Counted from the first letter of the stretch, positions 25,587 to 34,168 are shown. The stretch: DNA of 64,000 bases from Paenibacillus_AB hodogayensis (GCF_039536325.1 NZ_BAAAYO010000010.1:1116001-1180000); one strand, 5' to 3'. Program-made: numbers and translations. Notes: generated from the sequence alone by a model not told the origin.

Positions 25587-26087
25587 TTATTCGTTGCCGG
25601 CCTGCGCCAGTTTCAACCACTCCACCAATTGCCGCACTACGGGCACCGTATCCGCAAAATACGGCCGGTAATCGAGCGGCTCGACGAATTGCAGAAACCG
25701 CTCGCCCAGCTCGATCAGCTGCCTGCGGCATTCGTCAAGCGAGACGACATACGTTTCGTATTCGCGGTTCGACCGGTCCTCTGCCTCCTCCACAAGCGTC
25801 CATTCCGCCCACTCCGCGTCCACATGCGTCACCCGGAACGAAAAGCCTCTGCATTCCGGGTCTCCGCAGCCGCATACGAAAAAGGGCATCCGCTGCCACT
25901 GTCCGGCTTCGGCCCACCGGTAAGGCGACATATCCTCCAGACCGCCGAGCAGCAGCGCCGGGAGCCCGACATCCACGCACAAAGGCTCCTCAATGACCGA
26001 TTGTCCGTCGATCTCCAGCTTCACGTCAGCCTGAACGATTTGCAAATCTGGGTCGAAGGAAAGCCGGCTCACTTGCATATCGAACAT
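25587..26087 (-). CDS. Conserved-looking hypothetical protein with Cys-rich CGCGDPECRG motif
   Basis: 166 residues, soluble and acidic. An N-terminal beta-rich part is followed by CGCGDPECRG (about residues 74-83), a tight Cys cluster that could bind zinc, then a helical C-terminus. I do not recognise a family with certainty. The start is ATG 26087, preceded by GGGGGAGGG; an upstream in-frame start lacks a ribosome site and approaches the divergent SASP promoter. Confidence 0.7.
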   Translation of the reverse strand: MFDMQVSRLSFDPDLQIVQADVKLEIDGQSVIEEPLCVDVGLPALLLGGLEDMSPYRWAEAGQWQRMPFFVCGCGDPECRGFSFRVTHVDAEWAEWTLVEEAEDRSNREYETYVVSLDECRRQLIELGERFLQFVEPLDYRPYFADTVPVVRQLVEWLKLAQAGNE

Positions 26088-26188
26088 CGTTTGCCCTCCC
26101 CCGTTTCCGGATCGAAAGCCAATCGTCCCTTTTCGGAACGTTGGCGTAAATTTCCATTTTTCGTGCGAGTATATTTTCAAAAACTGCT

Positions 26189-26195
26189 CATACTA
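26189..26195 (+). promoter_or_regulatory. Sigma-G-type -10 for second SASP gene
   Basis: CATACTA matches the forespore sigma-G -10. The best -35 (GTATA at 26169-26173) is only 15 nt away, so the assignment is partial. The start codon is 23 nt downstream, implying a very short leader. Confidence 0.4.
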
Positions 26196-26217
26196 CCTAT
26201 CATCGGAGGTGATAAAT

Positions 26218-26451
26218 ATGGCAGCAGGACAAAGTCGTTCCAGCAACTCGCTCGTAGTTCCCCAAGCTTCCGCAGCTTTGGACCAACTGAAATACGAGGT
26301 TGCTCAAGAACTGGGCATTCAAATCCCGCAAGACGGATACATGGGCTACATGGCTACCCGTGACGCAGGCGCAATCGGAGGGCACATCACTCGCCGCCTT
26401 GTTCAGATCGCTGAACAACAGCTGAGTGGCAGCAACCAATTCTCCCGCTAA
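26218..26451 (+). CDS. Alpha/beta-type small acid-soluble spore protein (second copy)
   Basis: 77 residues, nearly identical in its core to the protein at 18819 (shared KYEVAQELGIQIPQDG, GGHITRRLVQIAEQQLSG). It differs mainly at the termini (MAAGQS start; SNQFSR end) and at a few positions such as ASAALDQ versus ANGALNQ. Role: spore DNA protection and an amino-acid store, degraded by GPR at germination. Start ATG 26218 follows GGAGGTG with 6-8 nt spacing. Confidence 0.97.
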   Translation: MAAGQSRSSNSLVVPQASAALDQLKYEVAQELGIQIPQDGYMGYMATRDAGAIGGHITRRLVQIAEQQLSGSNQFSR

Positions 26452-26467
26452 TCCATACTTAACCGCA

Positions 26468-26507
26468 GTCCGGTCGCCGCTGGAATCCAGCGATGGCCGG
26501 GCTTTTT
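26468..26507 (+). terminator. Rho-independent terminator of SASP gene
   Basis: GTCCGGTCGCCGCTGG/CCAGCGATGGCCGGGC stem with AAT loop, then T5; 17 nt after the stop. Confidence 0.85.
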
Positions 26508-26526
26508 CTATGGTACGATTATAACA

Positions 26527-26578
26527 CAAAACAAGGCAGGCGAACCTTCCTCTTCGGAAGCCACGCTTGCCTTGTTTT
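26527..26578 (-). terminator. Rho-independent terminator (A/T-flanked long hairpin)
   Basis: AAAACAAGGCA-GGCG ... CGC-TTGCCTTGTTTT encloses TTCC/GGAA. Serves the gene ending at 26614 on the minus strand. Confidence 0.8.
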
Positions 26579-26613
26579 CACGTATGCGGCTTGCAGCCGT
26601 TTGCCACCGCCGT

Positions 26614-27918
26614 TTATTCCGGCTTTAGCTCGCGGAGCAGACCCAGCGCGCAATCCACGAACAATTCGCCCGCGTCCTCCTGAAGGCGATTGTTGGACGT
26701 AATGCGCGGCTCGTAGCCGCCGAGCCGGTACGCCTCTCGCGTACAGACGTACGTGCCGACGATGCCATTGCACAGCTCATTGATCAAAGTCAGCCCGAAC
26801 GGCGAGCCGCCCTTGATCTCCAGCCCGAACTCCACGAACATCTCCGCGGGGAGCCCGACGACAGCCAGATCGCCGACGGCCACCGTCTGAATTTCCGCTT
26901 CGGCCGTGCCTTCCCCGAGACGCGCCGCCTCCAGCAGCTCTTTGGCGAAGTTGCGCTCCACATGTCCTTCCGGATAGCCTGTCAAGTTGGCTTGCGCCTC
27001 TGCGATCTGTTCCGGCGTCGGCTGACGGTAACGCAGCTTGACGAACGCTTTCCGCTCCTCCACCCGCGCTTCAGACGAAGTGAAAATCTTTTCGCGGACT
27101 TTCAACACTTCGCCGGCCAGAATGCGTCCCATCTTCATATAGTGGCGGGATTGCGGCTTCGCATAATACTCCAGCTTCCCGTGGAGCACGTCATAATGGT
27201 TAATGTTTCCGCTCGCTCCCATCATGAACAGGCTGACCGTCTGTTCCCCGAGCGCCTTCTTCAGCGCGACGGACAACTCTCCCGGGAAGTCGGCGCAATA
27301 TTCCGTCCCCCCGACCGTATCGGTATGCACCGCGTAGTTGGTCACGACGGCCATCGGACGTCCGTCCGCATCGTCGATCCGGACAACCCCGACCTCCGGA
27401 TCGATCGGACCGGCCGGGCGGTCAACATCCGGATTGCCGATCCCCGGGTTGGTCCGCAGCGTTCCATCCTTCATAAAATAGCGGCGGTTAAAGGCGATAT
27501 CCGTCTCGTGTCCGGCTCCAAACCCGATGCGAGCCTCCCGTCGGCCGTTGTATGCGATCGCGACCGCATCCGCCGCCTTGACCGCCAGCCACTCCAGGTA
27601 CGATTCGTCCGCACTCAAAAACGTCGTTGTCGCAACGGCCGGGCCCGTGTGGGTATGCGTCGCCGAAATCATCACCCGTTCGGGCAAAATGCCAGTCGTC
27701 TCCCCGACCCTTCTACGGACGTTCTCGGCCACGTCCTTGCGCACCTTGATCGTATCCAGGACGACAAACGCGACAGCGCTTCCATCGTTCTCCACCACAA
27801 GCGCTTTGGCATACAGACGATCGATTATTCCCGTCGATTTTCGGTCGTTGAAGTAGCCGGGAATCGTGCTTCCCAGCGATGGCGTAATGTCCAGCTCGCA
27901 TACTCCGCATTGCAGCAA
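26614..27918 (-). CDS. Neutral/alkaline ceramidase N-domain-like hydrolase
   Basis: 434 residues, cytoplasmic (no signal). The N-terminal region matches the neutral/alkaline non-lysosomal ceramidase fold: DITPSLGSTIPGYFNDR, ALVVENDGSAVAFVVLDT, and ISATHTHTGPAV (about 87-98), whose two His would be zinc ligands; a second His comes from NYAVHTDT. True ceramidases are secreted and longer, so the substrate here is probably not ceramide. It is the last gene of the minus-strand catabolic locus but is separated from the SGNH hydrolase by a terminator-like hairpin. Start is TTG with GGGGAG 9 nt upstream. Confidence 0.83.
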   Translation of the reverse strand: MLQCGVCELDITPSLGSTIPGYFNDRKSTGIIDRLYAKALVVENDGSAVAFVVLDTIKVRKDVAENVRRRVGETTGILPERVMISATHTHTGPAVATTTFLSADESYLEWLAVKAADAVAIAYNGRREARIGFGAGHETDIAFNRRYFMKDGTLRTNPGIGNPDVDRPAGPIDPEVGVVRIDDADGRPMAVVTNYAVHTDTVGGTEYCADFPGELSVALKKALGEQTVSLFMMGASGNINHYDVLHGKLEYYAKPQSRHYMKMGRILAGEVLKVREKIFTSSEARVEERKAFVKLRYRQPTPEQIAEAQANLTGYPEGHVERNFAKELLEAARLGEGTAEAEIQTVAVGDLAVVGLPAEMFVEFGLEIKGGSPFGLTLINELCNGIVGTYVCTREAYRLGGYEPRITSNNRLQEDAGELFVDCALGLLRELKPE

Positions 27919-28029
27919 GTGCGCTCACTCCCCTGTTTTGGCAAACGTGGCTTATCAAGCCTATCATATACGCAAGGCGCTTTACTAAGCTTTGGACGAT
28001 GCGACATAAAATTTGCACTTTTGGCAAAG

Positions 28030-28070
28030 CAAAAAGCCCTCTCTGGCCGGTCAAGGCCGAAGAAGGCTCG
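28030..28070 (-). terminator. Terminator-like hairpin between SGNH hydrolase and ceramidase-like gene
   Basis: Minus strand AGCCTTCTTCGGCC-TTGA-CCGGCCAGAGAGGGCT, then TTTTTG. Imperfect stem but a good U run. Confidence 0.65.
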
Positions 28071-28123
28071 GTTATATTGCATACATCCGGCCCCGGCCGG
28101 CTCAATCGGAAGCGCCGCCCGCC

Positions 28124-29137
28124 TTACGCCTTCAGCCAGGCGTACAGCACGTCGGCCATTTGCCGGTACCCTTCGGGGGCCGGGTGAACGCCATTGCTCT
28201 GGCTAAGCTCCATCCGTCCGTTGCGGGCGTTCCCCGCCGTTAACTCGGAGGGCATGTTGCGGGCCGTGTCGATGTTGACGTGCAGCGGGATGATGTCGAT
28301 CCCGTCCCGCCCGGAGAAGCGGTGCAGCAGCTCGCGGTTCCACAGAAACCATTTGCGTTTGTATCGTCTCCTGCTTTGCAAAACGCCGTAGCTTCTGCCG
28401 AAGCTGTCCTGCGTTCGCGAAGGCGGAATAATGAGCATGATGCCAATGCGCACCGCTGCGTTAAACCGCCGGATGTCGGCAATCATATTCTCCAGCATCG
28501 GCATGGCGCGACCGAGCAGTTCCCCCATGCCGTTCTCCTCGGAGGCGTGGAAAATATCATTGATGCCGAGATGGATACAGACGTCATCCACTCCCTCATA
28601 GCCGGTTTCGGCCATATAGCTGGAAAAGTCGAATTTGCCTTCGAATACGAACGGGCTGTCTTCTTTCTCGTAATAATCGATCACTCTCCAGCCCCCGCGG
28701 CCTTCGAATGCATTGCGTCCCGAACCCTTGGTGCCGAGCAGCGTCACCCCGGAATAATCGGCCGAAAAGAGACGCAGCAGCTCTCCCGTATAAATGCCCG
28801 CCGCCGTCGTGCTGTCGCCTACGAACAGGACCCGCCGGTCCATGCCGCCGGCCCCCGCCGCCTTGACGCGAACGACCGTCTCGGCCTCGGCCAGCTTCTC
28901 ACCATCCTCCGAATACACTTCCACGGCAAGCGGGTAATCGCCTGCCTCCTCCGGCACGCACGTCCAGCGGTCGTTGCGGTGGCGCCCGATGCTTCCCCGG
29001 ATATCGAAATCGTAGCGGGTCGCCTCTCCCCCGATCAAATTGTCGAAATACAGATTGATCTCATGCCCCACAACGGCCGGAATGACCGGCGGCAGCAGCA
29101 AATCGAAGGAACGCGGCGCATTGTCGCTCATACTCAT
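28124..29137 (-). CDS. SGNH/GDSL-family hydrolase with N-terminal beta domain
   Basis: 337 residues, no signal peptide. N-terminal beta-sandwich-like region (1-98), then an SGNH catalytic domain: block I FVGDSTTA with the nucleophile Ser (about residue 108), block III LGINDIF with Asn, and block V GVHPAPEGY with Asp/His equivalents. The family removes acyl or acetyl groups, often from carbohydrates. ATG follows AAGGAGG. It lies 31 nt downstream of the Gfo/Idh gene, so it is probably co-transcribed with the two oxidoreductases and the enolase-superfamily enzyme. Confidence 0.88.
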   Translation of the reverse strand: MSMSDNAPRSFDLLLPPVIPAVVGHEINLYFDNLIGGEATRYDFDIRGSIGRHRNDRWTCVPEEAGDYPLAVEVYSEDGEKLAEAETVVRVKAAGAGGMDRRVLFVGDSTTAAGIYTGELLRLFSADYSGVTLLGTKGSGRNAFEGRGGWRVIDYYEKEDSPFVFEGKFDFSSYMAETGYEGVDDVCIHLGINDIFHASEENGMGELLGRAMPMLENMIADIRRFNAAVRIGIMLIIPPSRTQDSFGRSYGVLQSRRRYKRKWFLWNRELLHRFSGRDGIDIIPLHVNIDTARNMPSELTAGNARNGRMELSQSNGVHPAPEGYRQMADVLYAWLKA

Positions 29138-29168
29138 AAGGGACCTCCTTGATTTTGGAATGTTTCCC

Positions 29169-30110
29169 CTATGCTTTCGTCGCCGGATACTTCAATTCCT
29201 TGTAAGATACGGCAAAAGCTGCGCCGTCATAACCGGCGTAATCCTCGGGTATTTCGTTCAAGGCGATGGAGACGCCTCCTTGCTCGTACGAAAGCTTGGC
29301 GGCGATCGCCGCAAGCTCCACCTCGACAAGCTCCTCGATCGCCAGCGGCGCTGGTTCCTCGCCGGCTAGATAAGGCAGAATCGTTTCCAGCAGCGCCCTG
29401 TACAGCTTGGTGTTGTCGGATTTGATATAGTCGACGCGTTTCTGTGTCACCACATTCGCGTAGAACGGCAAATACCCGGCCGTCTTGCCGACGCTCACGA
29501 CGCCCCGACGCCCGTCCTCCCACACCAGCTCGAATTGGCGCTGTCCGCCTCCCGTGCCGAGATAGCGGGCGTGCCGGACACCCGGTCCCATCAGGCCGTG
29601 CAGCATGGAATAGGCATGAATCCCGTAGTTGAACTCGTCCACGGCGCAGCCGACTAGCGCAAATACCCATTCTTCCTTCGGAATGCCAAGCGCTTTCCAT
29701 TCCCGTACTTCTACGCAGTTTCTGAGCGACGAGCCCCCGGTAATGCGCGCGCCTCCCCGGACCCATTCCGTCATTTGCCGCAGGTCGCGGACGTTCCCGG
29801 CCAGCGGCTTGTCGATAAATACCGCCTTGCCCGCCTCGACGAACGGCCTCGCCCTTTCCACATGCAGGTCCCAATCGCAGCTATGAATGAACGCCACATC
29901 CACGAGATCGACCATTTCTTCCACGGAGCCGCATACGTGTGCGATGCCGAACTCCCGGGCGAACTTCTCCGCATAGCCTTCGGGATTGATCACGCCCCCG
30001 TCGAATACGGCTGCGACCTCGTAGCCCATCTCCTTCAATACCGGCATGAAACTGTTCGGATGCGACGTGTCCAGATCGACGAGCCCGATGCGCAAGTTTT
30101 TATGACTCAT
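29169..30110 (-). CDS. Gfo/Idh/MocA-family NAD(P)-dependent oxidoreductase (second of locus)
   Basis: 313 residues. The N-terminal Rossmann part starts LRIGLVDLDTSHPNSF, unusual because the GxGxxG loop is replaced by DLDTSHP, so cofactor binding may be altered. FIDKPLAGNVRDLRQM provides the family's catalytic-Lys EKP-like motif (here DKP). The C-terminal beta-sheet domain is present. The start ATG overlaps the preceding stop by 11 nt (translational coupling). The family oxidises or reduces sugars and related polyols. The degenerate dinucleotide loop makes this one a possible non-redox or atypical member. Confidence 0.84.
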   Translation of the reverse strand: MSHKNLRIGLVDLDTSHPNSFMPVLKEMGYEVAAVFDGGVINPEGYAEKFAREFGIAHVCGSVEEMVDLVDVAFIHSCDWDLHVERARPFVEAGKAVFIDKPLAGNVRDLRQMTEWVRGGARITGGSSLRNCVEVREWKALGIPKEEWVFALVGCAVDEFNYGIHAYSMLHGLMGPGVRHARYLGTGGGQRQFELVWEDGRRGVVSVGKTAGYLPFYANVVTQKRVDYIKSDNTKLYRALLETILPYLAGEEPAPLAIEELVEVELAAIAAKLSYEQGGVSIALNEIPEDYAGYDGAAFAVSYKELKYPATKA

Positions 30111-31410
30111 TTCCTTTGTCCTCCTCGGCAAGTAGCGACTCGTAAGGCTCTCCCGTCTCCAGGGCGCCTCCGGCCGTTTCGTAGAAGCTGTCATTCAAGC
30201 GGAAAATACCGCTGTCCGCTTCAATCCAGTCGGCACCCGCGCGCGGGTGCCAGCTTTTCATCCGCTCCCAATTGCGGTAATTTTGGTGCCCGTTCGTTTC
30301 GAGGACGCCGACTTTCAGACCGGGGATCGGATCGAGACGGGCGGCCAAATTTTTGTTCCAGTCGACCAGCACCGGGTTGGCCGTCAAGTCGGCGCAAAAG
30401 CAGGGAACGCCTTTGTCCCGGGCCAGTTTGGCTACCTTCAGACTCATGCTCATCGTCTTGGCTACCGGCTTGAGCGCCAACGCTCCGTAGCCGAGCTCGA
30501 TTCGTTCCAGCGCGTCATGCGTATCGTGCACGCTTTCGTCCGCCGCCAGACGGACCGGCACGTCGGTAACGTCCTGCTTCACTTCCTCCGGGAACGGCTC
30601 CTCGAACAGCACGATCCGGTCGAGCGCGCCGATCTTGTCGGCATGGTCGAGCAGTCGCAGCAGCCGTTCCTTGCCGTCATAACGGCCGTTCGCATCGAGA
30701 TAGTAGGCGATTTTACCGTTCACCGTATGCGAGGTTTCATACCGGGAAGCGAGCGCATGAATTTGCGTCAGCCTGCGGCAGTCCCAATCGAGCATTTTAT
30801 TCGGATCGCCGTCCTGCTCCGGATCGGCGCCCACCTTGATTTTGAGCAAGAAGTAACCGTCGTCTAGGACCTGGACGATCGCTTCCTCGGACATGCCGTA
30901 AGGGATGAGCGGAATGCTGCCAAGCCGCTCCTGACGGGCGGACAGCGCCTCCCTGTAAGCGGGCGGCACCAACTCCGAGAAGTTCAGCCCTCTGCCTCTC
31001 GAGTACAACGCCCAGGCGGCGTAATCGACGGCAACGAGCGCGTTGAGCGCGAACGTCGAGCGCAGATCGGCGAGTCCGATCGATCGGACGCCATAGTCGT
31101 ACACGTCGGGCAATAACCGGTCCAGCAGTTCGATCGGCGTGGCAAAGTCGGACTGCTCCGCTTGCGCCAGCGCGAAGCGCGTCAGGTCGGCCATATGCGC
31201 ATTGCCTGCTGCCTCGCCGAAACGCTCGAACACGCGCGCATCCGACCAGAGCACGCTTTGTACGCCTACGCCGATTCCGGAGGCGCCGTCGGCCCCCTCC
31301 ACATAAGCGATCGACTGCCACAGCTCGGTCAAGTAAGCTCCTTTGAAGCCGAAGGGAGACAAAAGCGGCTCTTTTTGCACCGCGCGCTTCGTTCGAACGA
31401 TCCGCATCAT
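30100..31410 (-). CDS. Enolase-superfamily enzyme (mandelate racemase/muconate-lactonizing type)
   Basis: 436 residues. A capping domain is followed by a TIM barrel with LLKIKVGADP (KxK catalytic lysines, about 199-208), YYLDANGRYD (metal Asp, about 243-252), FEEPFPEE (metal Glu) and LAADESVHD (third metal ligand and base). The superfamily abstracts a proton alpha to a carboxylate and racemises, dehydrates or cycloisomerises acid sugars or amino acid derivatives. The start overlaps the upstream stop as ATGA, and the end overlaps the next gene by 11 nt: a tightly coupled operon. The exact substrate is unknown. Confidence 0.87.
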   Translation of the reverse strand: MMRIVRTKRAVQKEPLLSPFGFKGAYLTELWQSIAYVEGADGASGIGVGVQSVLWSDARVFERFGEAAGNAHMADLTRFALAQAEQSDFATPIELLDRLLPDVYDYGVRSIGLADLRSTFALNALVAVDYAAWALYSRGRGLNFSELVPPAYREALSARQERLGSIPLIPYGMSEEAIVQVLDDGYFLLKIKVGADPEQDGDPNKMLDWDCRRLTQIHALASRYETSHTVNGKIAYYLDANGRYDGKERLLRLLDHADKIGALDRIVLFEEPFPEEVKQDVTDVPVRLAADESVHDTHDALERIELGYGALALKPVAKTMSMSLKVAKLARDKGVPCFCADLTANPVLVDWNKNLAARLDPIPGLKVGVLETNGHQNYRNWERMKSWHPRAGADWIEADSGIFRLNDSFYETAGGALETGEPYESLLAEEDKGNES

Positions 31411-32423
31411 GCCCCCGCCTTTCCGGCTTTGCCGGAAACGGCCTGCTCCACGATCGACTTGATCGGCTCCGGCTTGCCGCTGCGCAGCGACTCGAACGCC
31501 TGAAGCACCATCAAGGTTGCGTACATGCCGTCCACGTGATCGATCGGCGCCGGCGCATTGTCCTGTAGACAGCGCAGGAACGCCTTGTTTTCTTCCAGAA
31601 AGCCGGTTTCCGTTCCTTTGAACACCTGCGGCTCCTTGCCCGTCTCCGTATAAGTCAGCGTTGTCAGACGGTCGCTGATCGTAATCGATTTGTTCTCGGC
31701 GAACAGCTGCATATAAAACTTGCTCGTCAGCGGAGGGCAGCCGCTATCGCCCTGCACCAGATTGCCGGCGACGCCGTTGTCGAAGCGGAATACGGCAACC
31801 ATATTGTCGACCACACCGCTAGGCTGGTAGTAGTTCGCCCCCGCCGCATATACCTCGACCGGCTCGCCGCCGGCCACAAAACGCAGCACGTCCGCAGAAT
31901 GACAGCCCTGGCTCAGCACATTGCCGCCGCCCTTGACCGGATCGTTCGCCCACAATTTATCGCCCCAACGGCTGTCCATCATCTGCATCGTCACCATAAC
32001 CGGCTGGGGAATCAGTTCTTTGGCTTTCCAGAGCAGCTCGTAATATCTCATCTTAAAGGCGGTGAACAGCGTCTTGCCGCTCTTCACGACGGCTTCCCCG
32101 ATCCGCACGCAATCTTCCGTCGTCATTGCAAGCGGTTTCTCCACGAGCACATGCTTGCCTGCTTCCAGCGCACGGATGCAGTAATCTGCATGCGTATCGT
32201 GCTGCGTCGTCACATAAATCGCATCGAGACCGGGGTCGTTAAAGAAGCGATCCAGATCGGTCGTGGCATAGCTGCCCCCGAACTCCTCCAGCATGGCTTG
32301 CGCGCTCTGCTCGAACACGTCGCAATAGGCGGCGATCTCCAGACCTTCCAGCTCCGCGATACACTTGGCATGGGTTTTTCCCAAATTGCCGCACCCGATA
32401 ATTCCCACTTTAATCGTACCCAT
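31407..32423 (-). CDS. Gfo/Idh/MocA-family NAD(P)-dependent oxidoreductase (first of locus)
   Basis: 338 residues. Intact dinucleotide loop VGIIGCGNLGKTHA (about 6-19), EKPLAMTTEDC (catalytic Lys, about 95-105) and a C-terminal domain typical of sugar dehydrogenases (GCHSADVLRFVAGGEPVEV). It is the promoter-proximal gene of the minus-strand operon and is divergent from the GntR/binding-protein fusion at 32700, with repeated GATGTAYA motifs between. The start is ATG 32423 (AGAAGGA ribosome site), not the longer in-frame start upstream. Confidence 0.9.
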   Translation of the reverse strand: MGTIKVGIIGCGNLGKTHAKCIAELEGLEIAAYCDVFEQSAQAMLEEFGGSYATTDLDRFFNDPGLDAIYVTTQHDTHADYCIRALEAGKHVLVEKPLAMTTEDCVRIGEAVVKSGKTLFTAFKMRYYELLWKAKELIPQPVMVTMQMMDSRWGDKLWANDPVKGGGNVLSQGCHSADVLRFVAGGEPVEVYAAGANYYQPSGVVDNMVAVFRFDNGVAGNLVQGDSGCPPLTSKFYMQLFAENKSITISDRLTTLTYTETGKEPQVFKGTETGFLEENKAFLRCLQDNAPAPIDHVDGMYATLMVLQAFESLRSGKPEPIKSIVEQAVSGKAGKAGA

Positions 32424-32477
32424 TGTTCCTTCTCCCTCCCGCTTGAAGCGGCTGGTTTGGTTGCTTCCCACTCAATA

Positions 32478-32678
32478 CTGCTGTACATCTAATCTTTTTT
32501 TCTGTTAAAATTAAGATCTGATGTACAAATTGATGTATATATTTCGAGTAAATCTTAACGAAAACACCAAATAGATGTCAACGATTATTTTTCGTCGTTT
32601 AAAATAGAGGCTGCTCGGGCAGGATGTACAGCAGATTGCTATACAAAAGCGCGGTTTTCCGGTATGATTTGATGTATC
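32478..32678. promoter_or_regulatory. Operator cluster: repeated GATGTAYA motifs between divergent genes
   Basis: CTGCTGTACATC (32478-32489) is repeated in perfect inversion as GATGTACAGCAG (32623-32634), one copy near each divergent gene. Further copies: GATGTACA 32520-32527, GATGTATA 32532-32539 (12 nt apart), GATGTATC 32671-32678, and a weaker GATGTCA at 32574. The shared core is near-palindromic TGTACA. Number and placement suggest sites for the neighbouring GntR regulator, possibly with looping (inference). Confidence 0.6.
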
Positions 32679-32699
32679 GAAATAGAGAGGTTGAGCCCT

Positions 32700-34121
32700 A
32701 TGGACACGACACACACCACACGCAAATCGTTTGGCGACCGGCTGCGGTGGATGATCGACAGCCTGCGAGGCGACATCCGGAACGGGACCTATAAGCCCGG
32801 CGACTATCTGCCCTCGGAGAAAACGCTCGTGGAGCAGTTCCATCTGAGCAACAAGTCGGTGCGCAAAGGACTGGATGCGCTTGTCGGCGAAGGCTTGATC
32901 GTCAAGATCGACCGCGTGGGAAGCCGCGTCTCCGAGGACGCGCCAGGCTCCCGCGTGTCTATCGCGCTCGGCTGCACCGGCTCCATCGAACGCGACATCG
33001 CCCTTTCCGCGCTGCTGGACGATTTTCATCTGCTTCATCCGGCGATTCGGGTACGTACCGTGCTTGTCCGCTCGATGTCGGATCATATGAGTACAGCCCA
33101 GGAATATATCGAGAACGGGATGATTGACGCATTTACGTTGAACAATCTAGATTTTCAAAGCGGTATCGAGAATGGGCGCACGCACATGCTGGACCCGCTG
33201 TCTCCCGACCCCCACGCGTATCCGTTCGCCCAGCAAGCCTTCATGCACGACGGGACGCTGCTAGCGCGGCCGCTGATTTTCTCCCCGATCGTGCTGGCTT
33301 ACAACCGCGATCATTTTCTCGAGGCGGACGCCCCCGAGCCCGACGGAAGCTGGACGTGGGACGACGCCGTCCGCGTCGCCGCCGCTCTGACCGAGCCTGG
33401 CAAGCGGCATGGGCTGTACTTCTACCTGCTGTCCGACAACCGCTGGCCGGCCCTTCTGCTGCAGAGCGGGATGCGCTTCGACGAAGACGGCGCCGGCGTA
33501 ACCGATCCGTCGGGTTCGAGGATGCTGGATTGTATCCGGCTGTGCAAGCGGCTTGTTCACGACCGATCTATTTTCCCCAGCTACTTGTCGGAGAATAGCG
33601 ATGACGTCAACGAACTATTCATGCAAGGCAAAGTATCGATGATATTGACCAACTACATGACTATCAACGAGTTCAAGCATACGGGCCTTACCTACGACAT
33701 CTCGCCTCTACCGTATTCCCACGAGCCCCGCTCGCTAATGAACGTGATCGGCATCGGGGTCAGCAAGGCGTCCAAGCAGAGGGATGCCGCAAGCAAGCTT
33801 GCCGATTACATGGCTTCGCCGCGCGCGCAGCGGCTCATCCGCGAGAAGACGCTGAGCCTGCCGGCGGTCAAGCAAGTCGCGGAATCGCCCGTCGAACCGG
33901 ACGATGCGATCAACCGCCCTTCGCGCTACTACCTGTTCCGGGAGATCATGTCATCCTATCGGCTCCATAAGGAACTCGGGCTGTCGACCGGCGCGTTCGT
34001 CGCGCTCCGGCAGCTGCTCAAAAAGTATTGGTCCAACCTGATCGAGGAGGAGGAGCTGTGCCGGCAGCTCGCCTTGCTGCCCGGGCAGGAGCGCCTTCCG
34101 GCTCCCGGTCCCGGCCGATAA
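32700..34121 (+). CDS. GntR-type regulator fused to extracellular solute-binding-protein (type 1) domain
   Basis: 473 residues with no signal peptide or membrane segment. Residues about 10-80: winged-helix GntR domain (PGDYLPSEKTLVEQFHLSNK, KGLDALVGEGLI). About 88-440: sugar-type SBP_bac_1 fold (FHLLHPAIRVRTVLV; FSPIVLAYNRDHF; SWTWDDAVRVAAALTEPG; LFMQGKVSMILTNYM; PLPYSHEPRSLMNVIGIGVS). A binding protein kept inside the cell as a ligand sensor would be a one-component sugar-responsive regulator. ATG 32700 is 9 nt from AGAGAGG; an upstream TTG is adjacent to the same site and less likely. The divergent minus-strand operon is the probable target. Confidence 0.88.
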   Translation: MDTTHTTRKSFGDRLRWMIDSLRGDIRNGTYKPGDYLPSEKTLVEQFHLSNKSVRKGLDALVGEGLIVKIDRVGSRVSEDAPGSRVSIALGCTGSIERDIALSALLDDFHLLHPAIRVRTVLVRSMSDHMSTAQEYIENGMIDAFTLNNLDFQSGIENGRTHMLDPLSPDPHAYPFAQQAFMHDGTLLARPLIFSPIVLAYNRDHFLEADAPEPDGSWTWDDAVRVAAALTEPGKRHGLYFYLLSDNRWPALLLQSGMRFDEDGAGVTDPSGSRMLDCIRLCKRLVHDRSIFPSYLSENSDDVNELFMQGKVSMILTNYMTINEFKHTGLTYDISPLPYSHEPRSLMNVIGIGVSKASKQRDAASKLADYMASPRAQRLIREKTLSLPAVKQVAESPVEPDDAINRPSRYYLFREIMSSYRLHKELGLSTGAFVALRQLLKKYWSNLIEEEELCRQLALLPGQERLPAPGPGR

Positions 34122-34137
34122 CGGCGAACGGCAAATA

Positions 34138-34168
34138 ACCCGGCCCCGCATCAAGCGGGCTCCGGGTC
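34138..34168 (+). terminator. Possible terminator after GntR fusion
   Basis: ACCCGG...CCGGGT with an inner CGC/GCG pair follows 16 nt after the stop, but only a poor T run follows. Confidence 0.4.
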
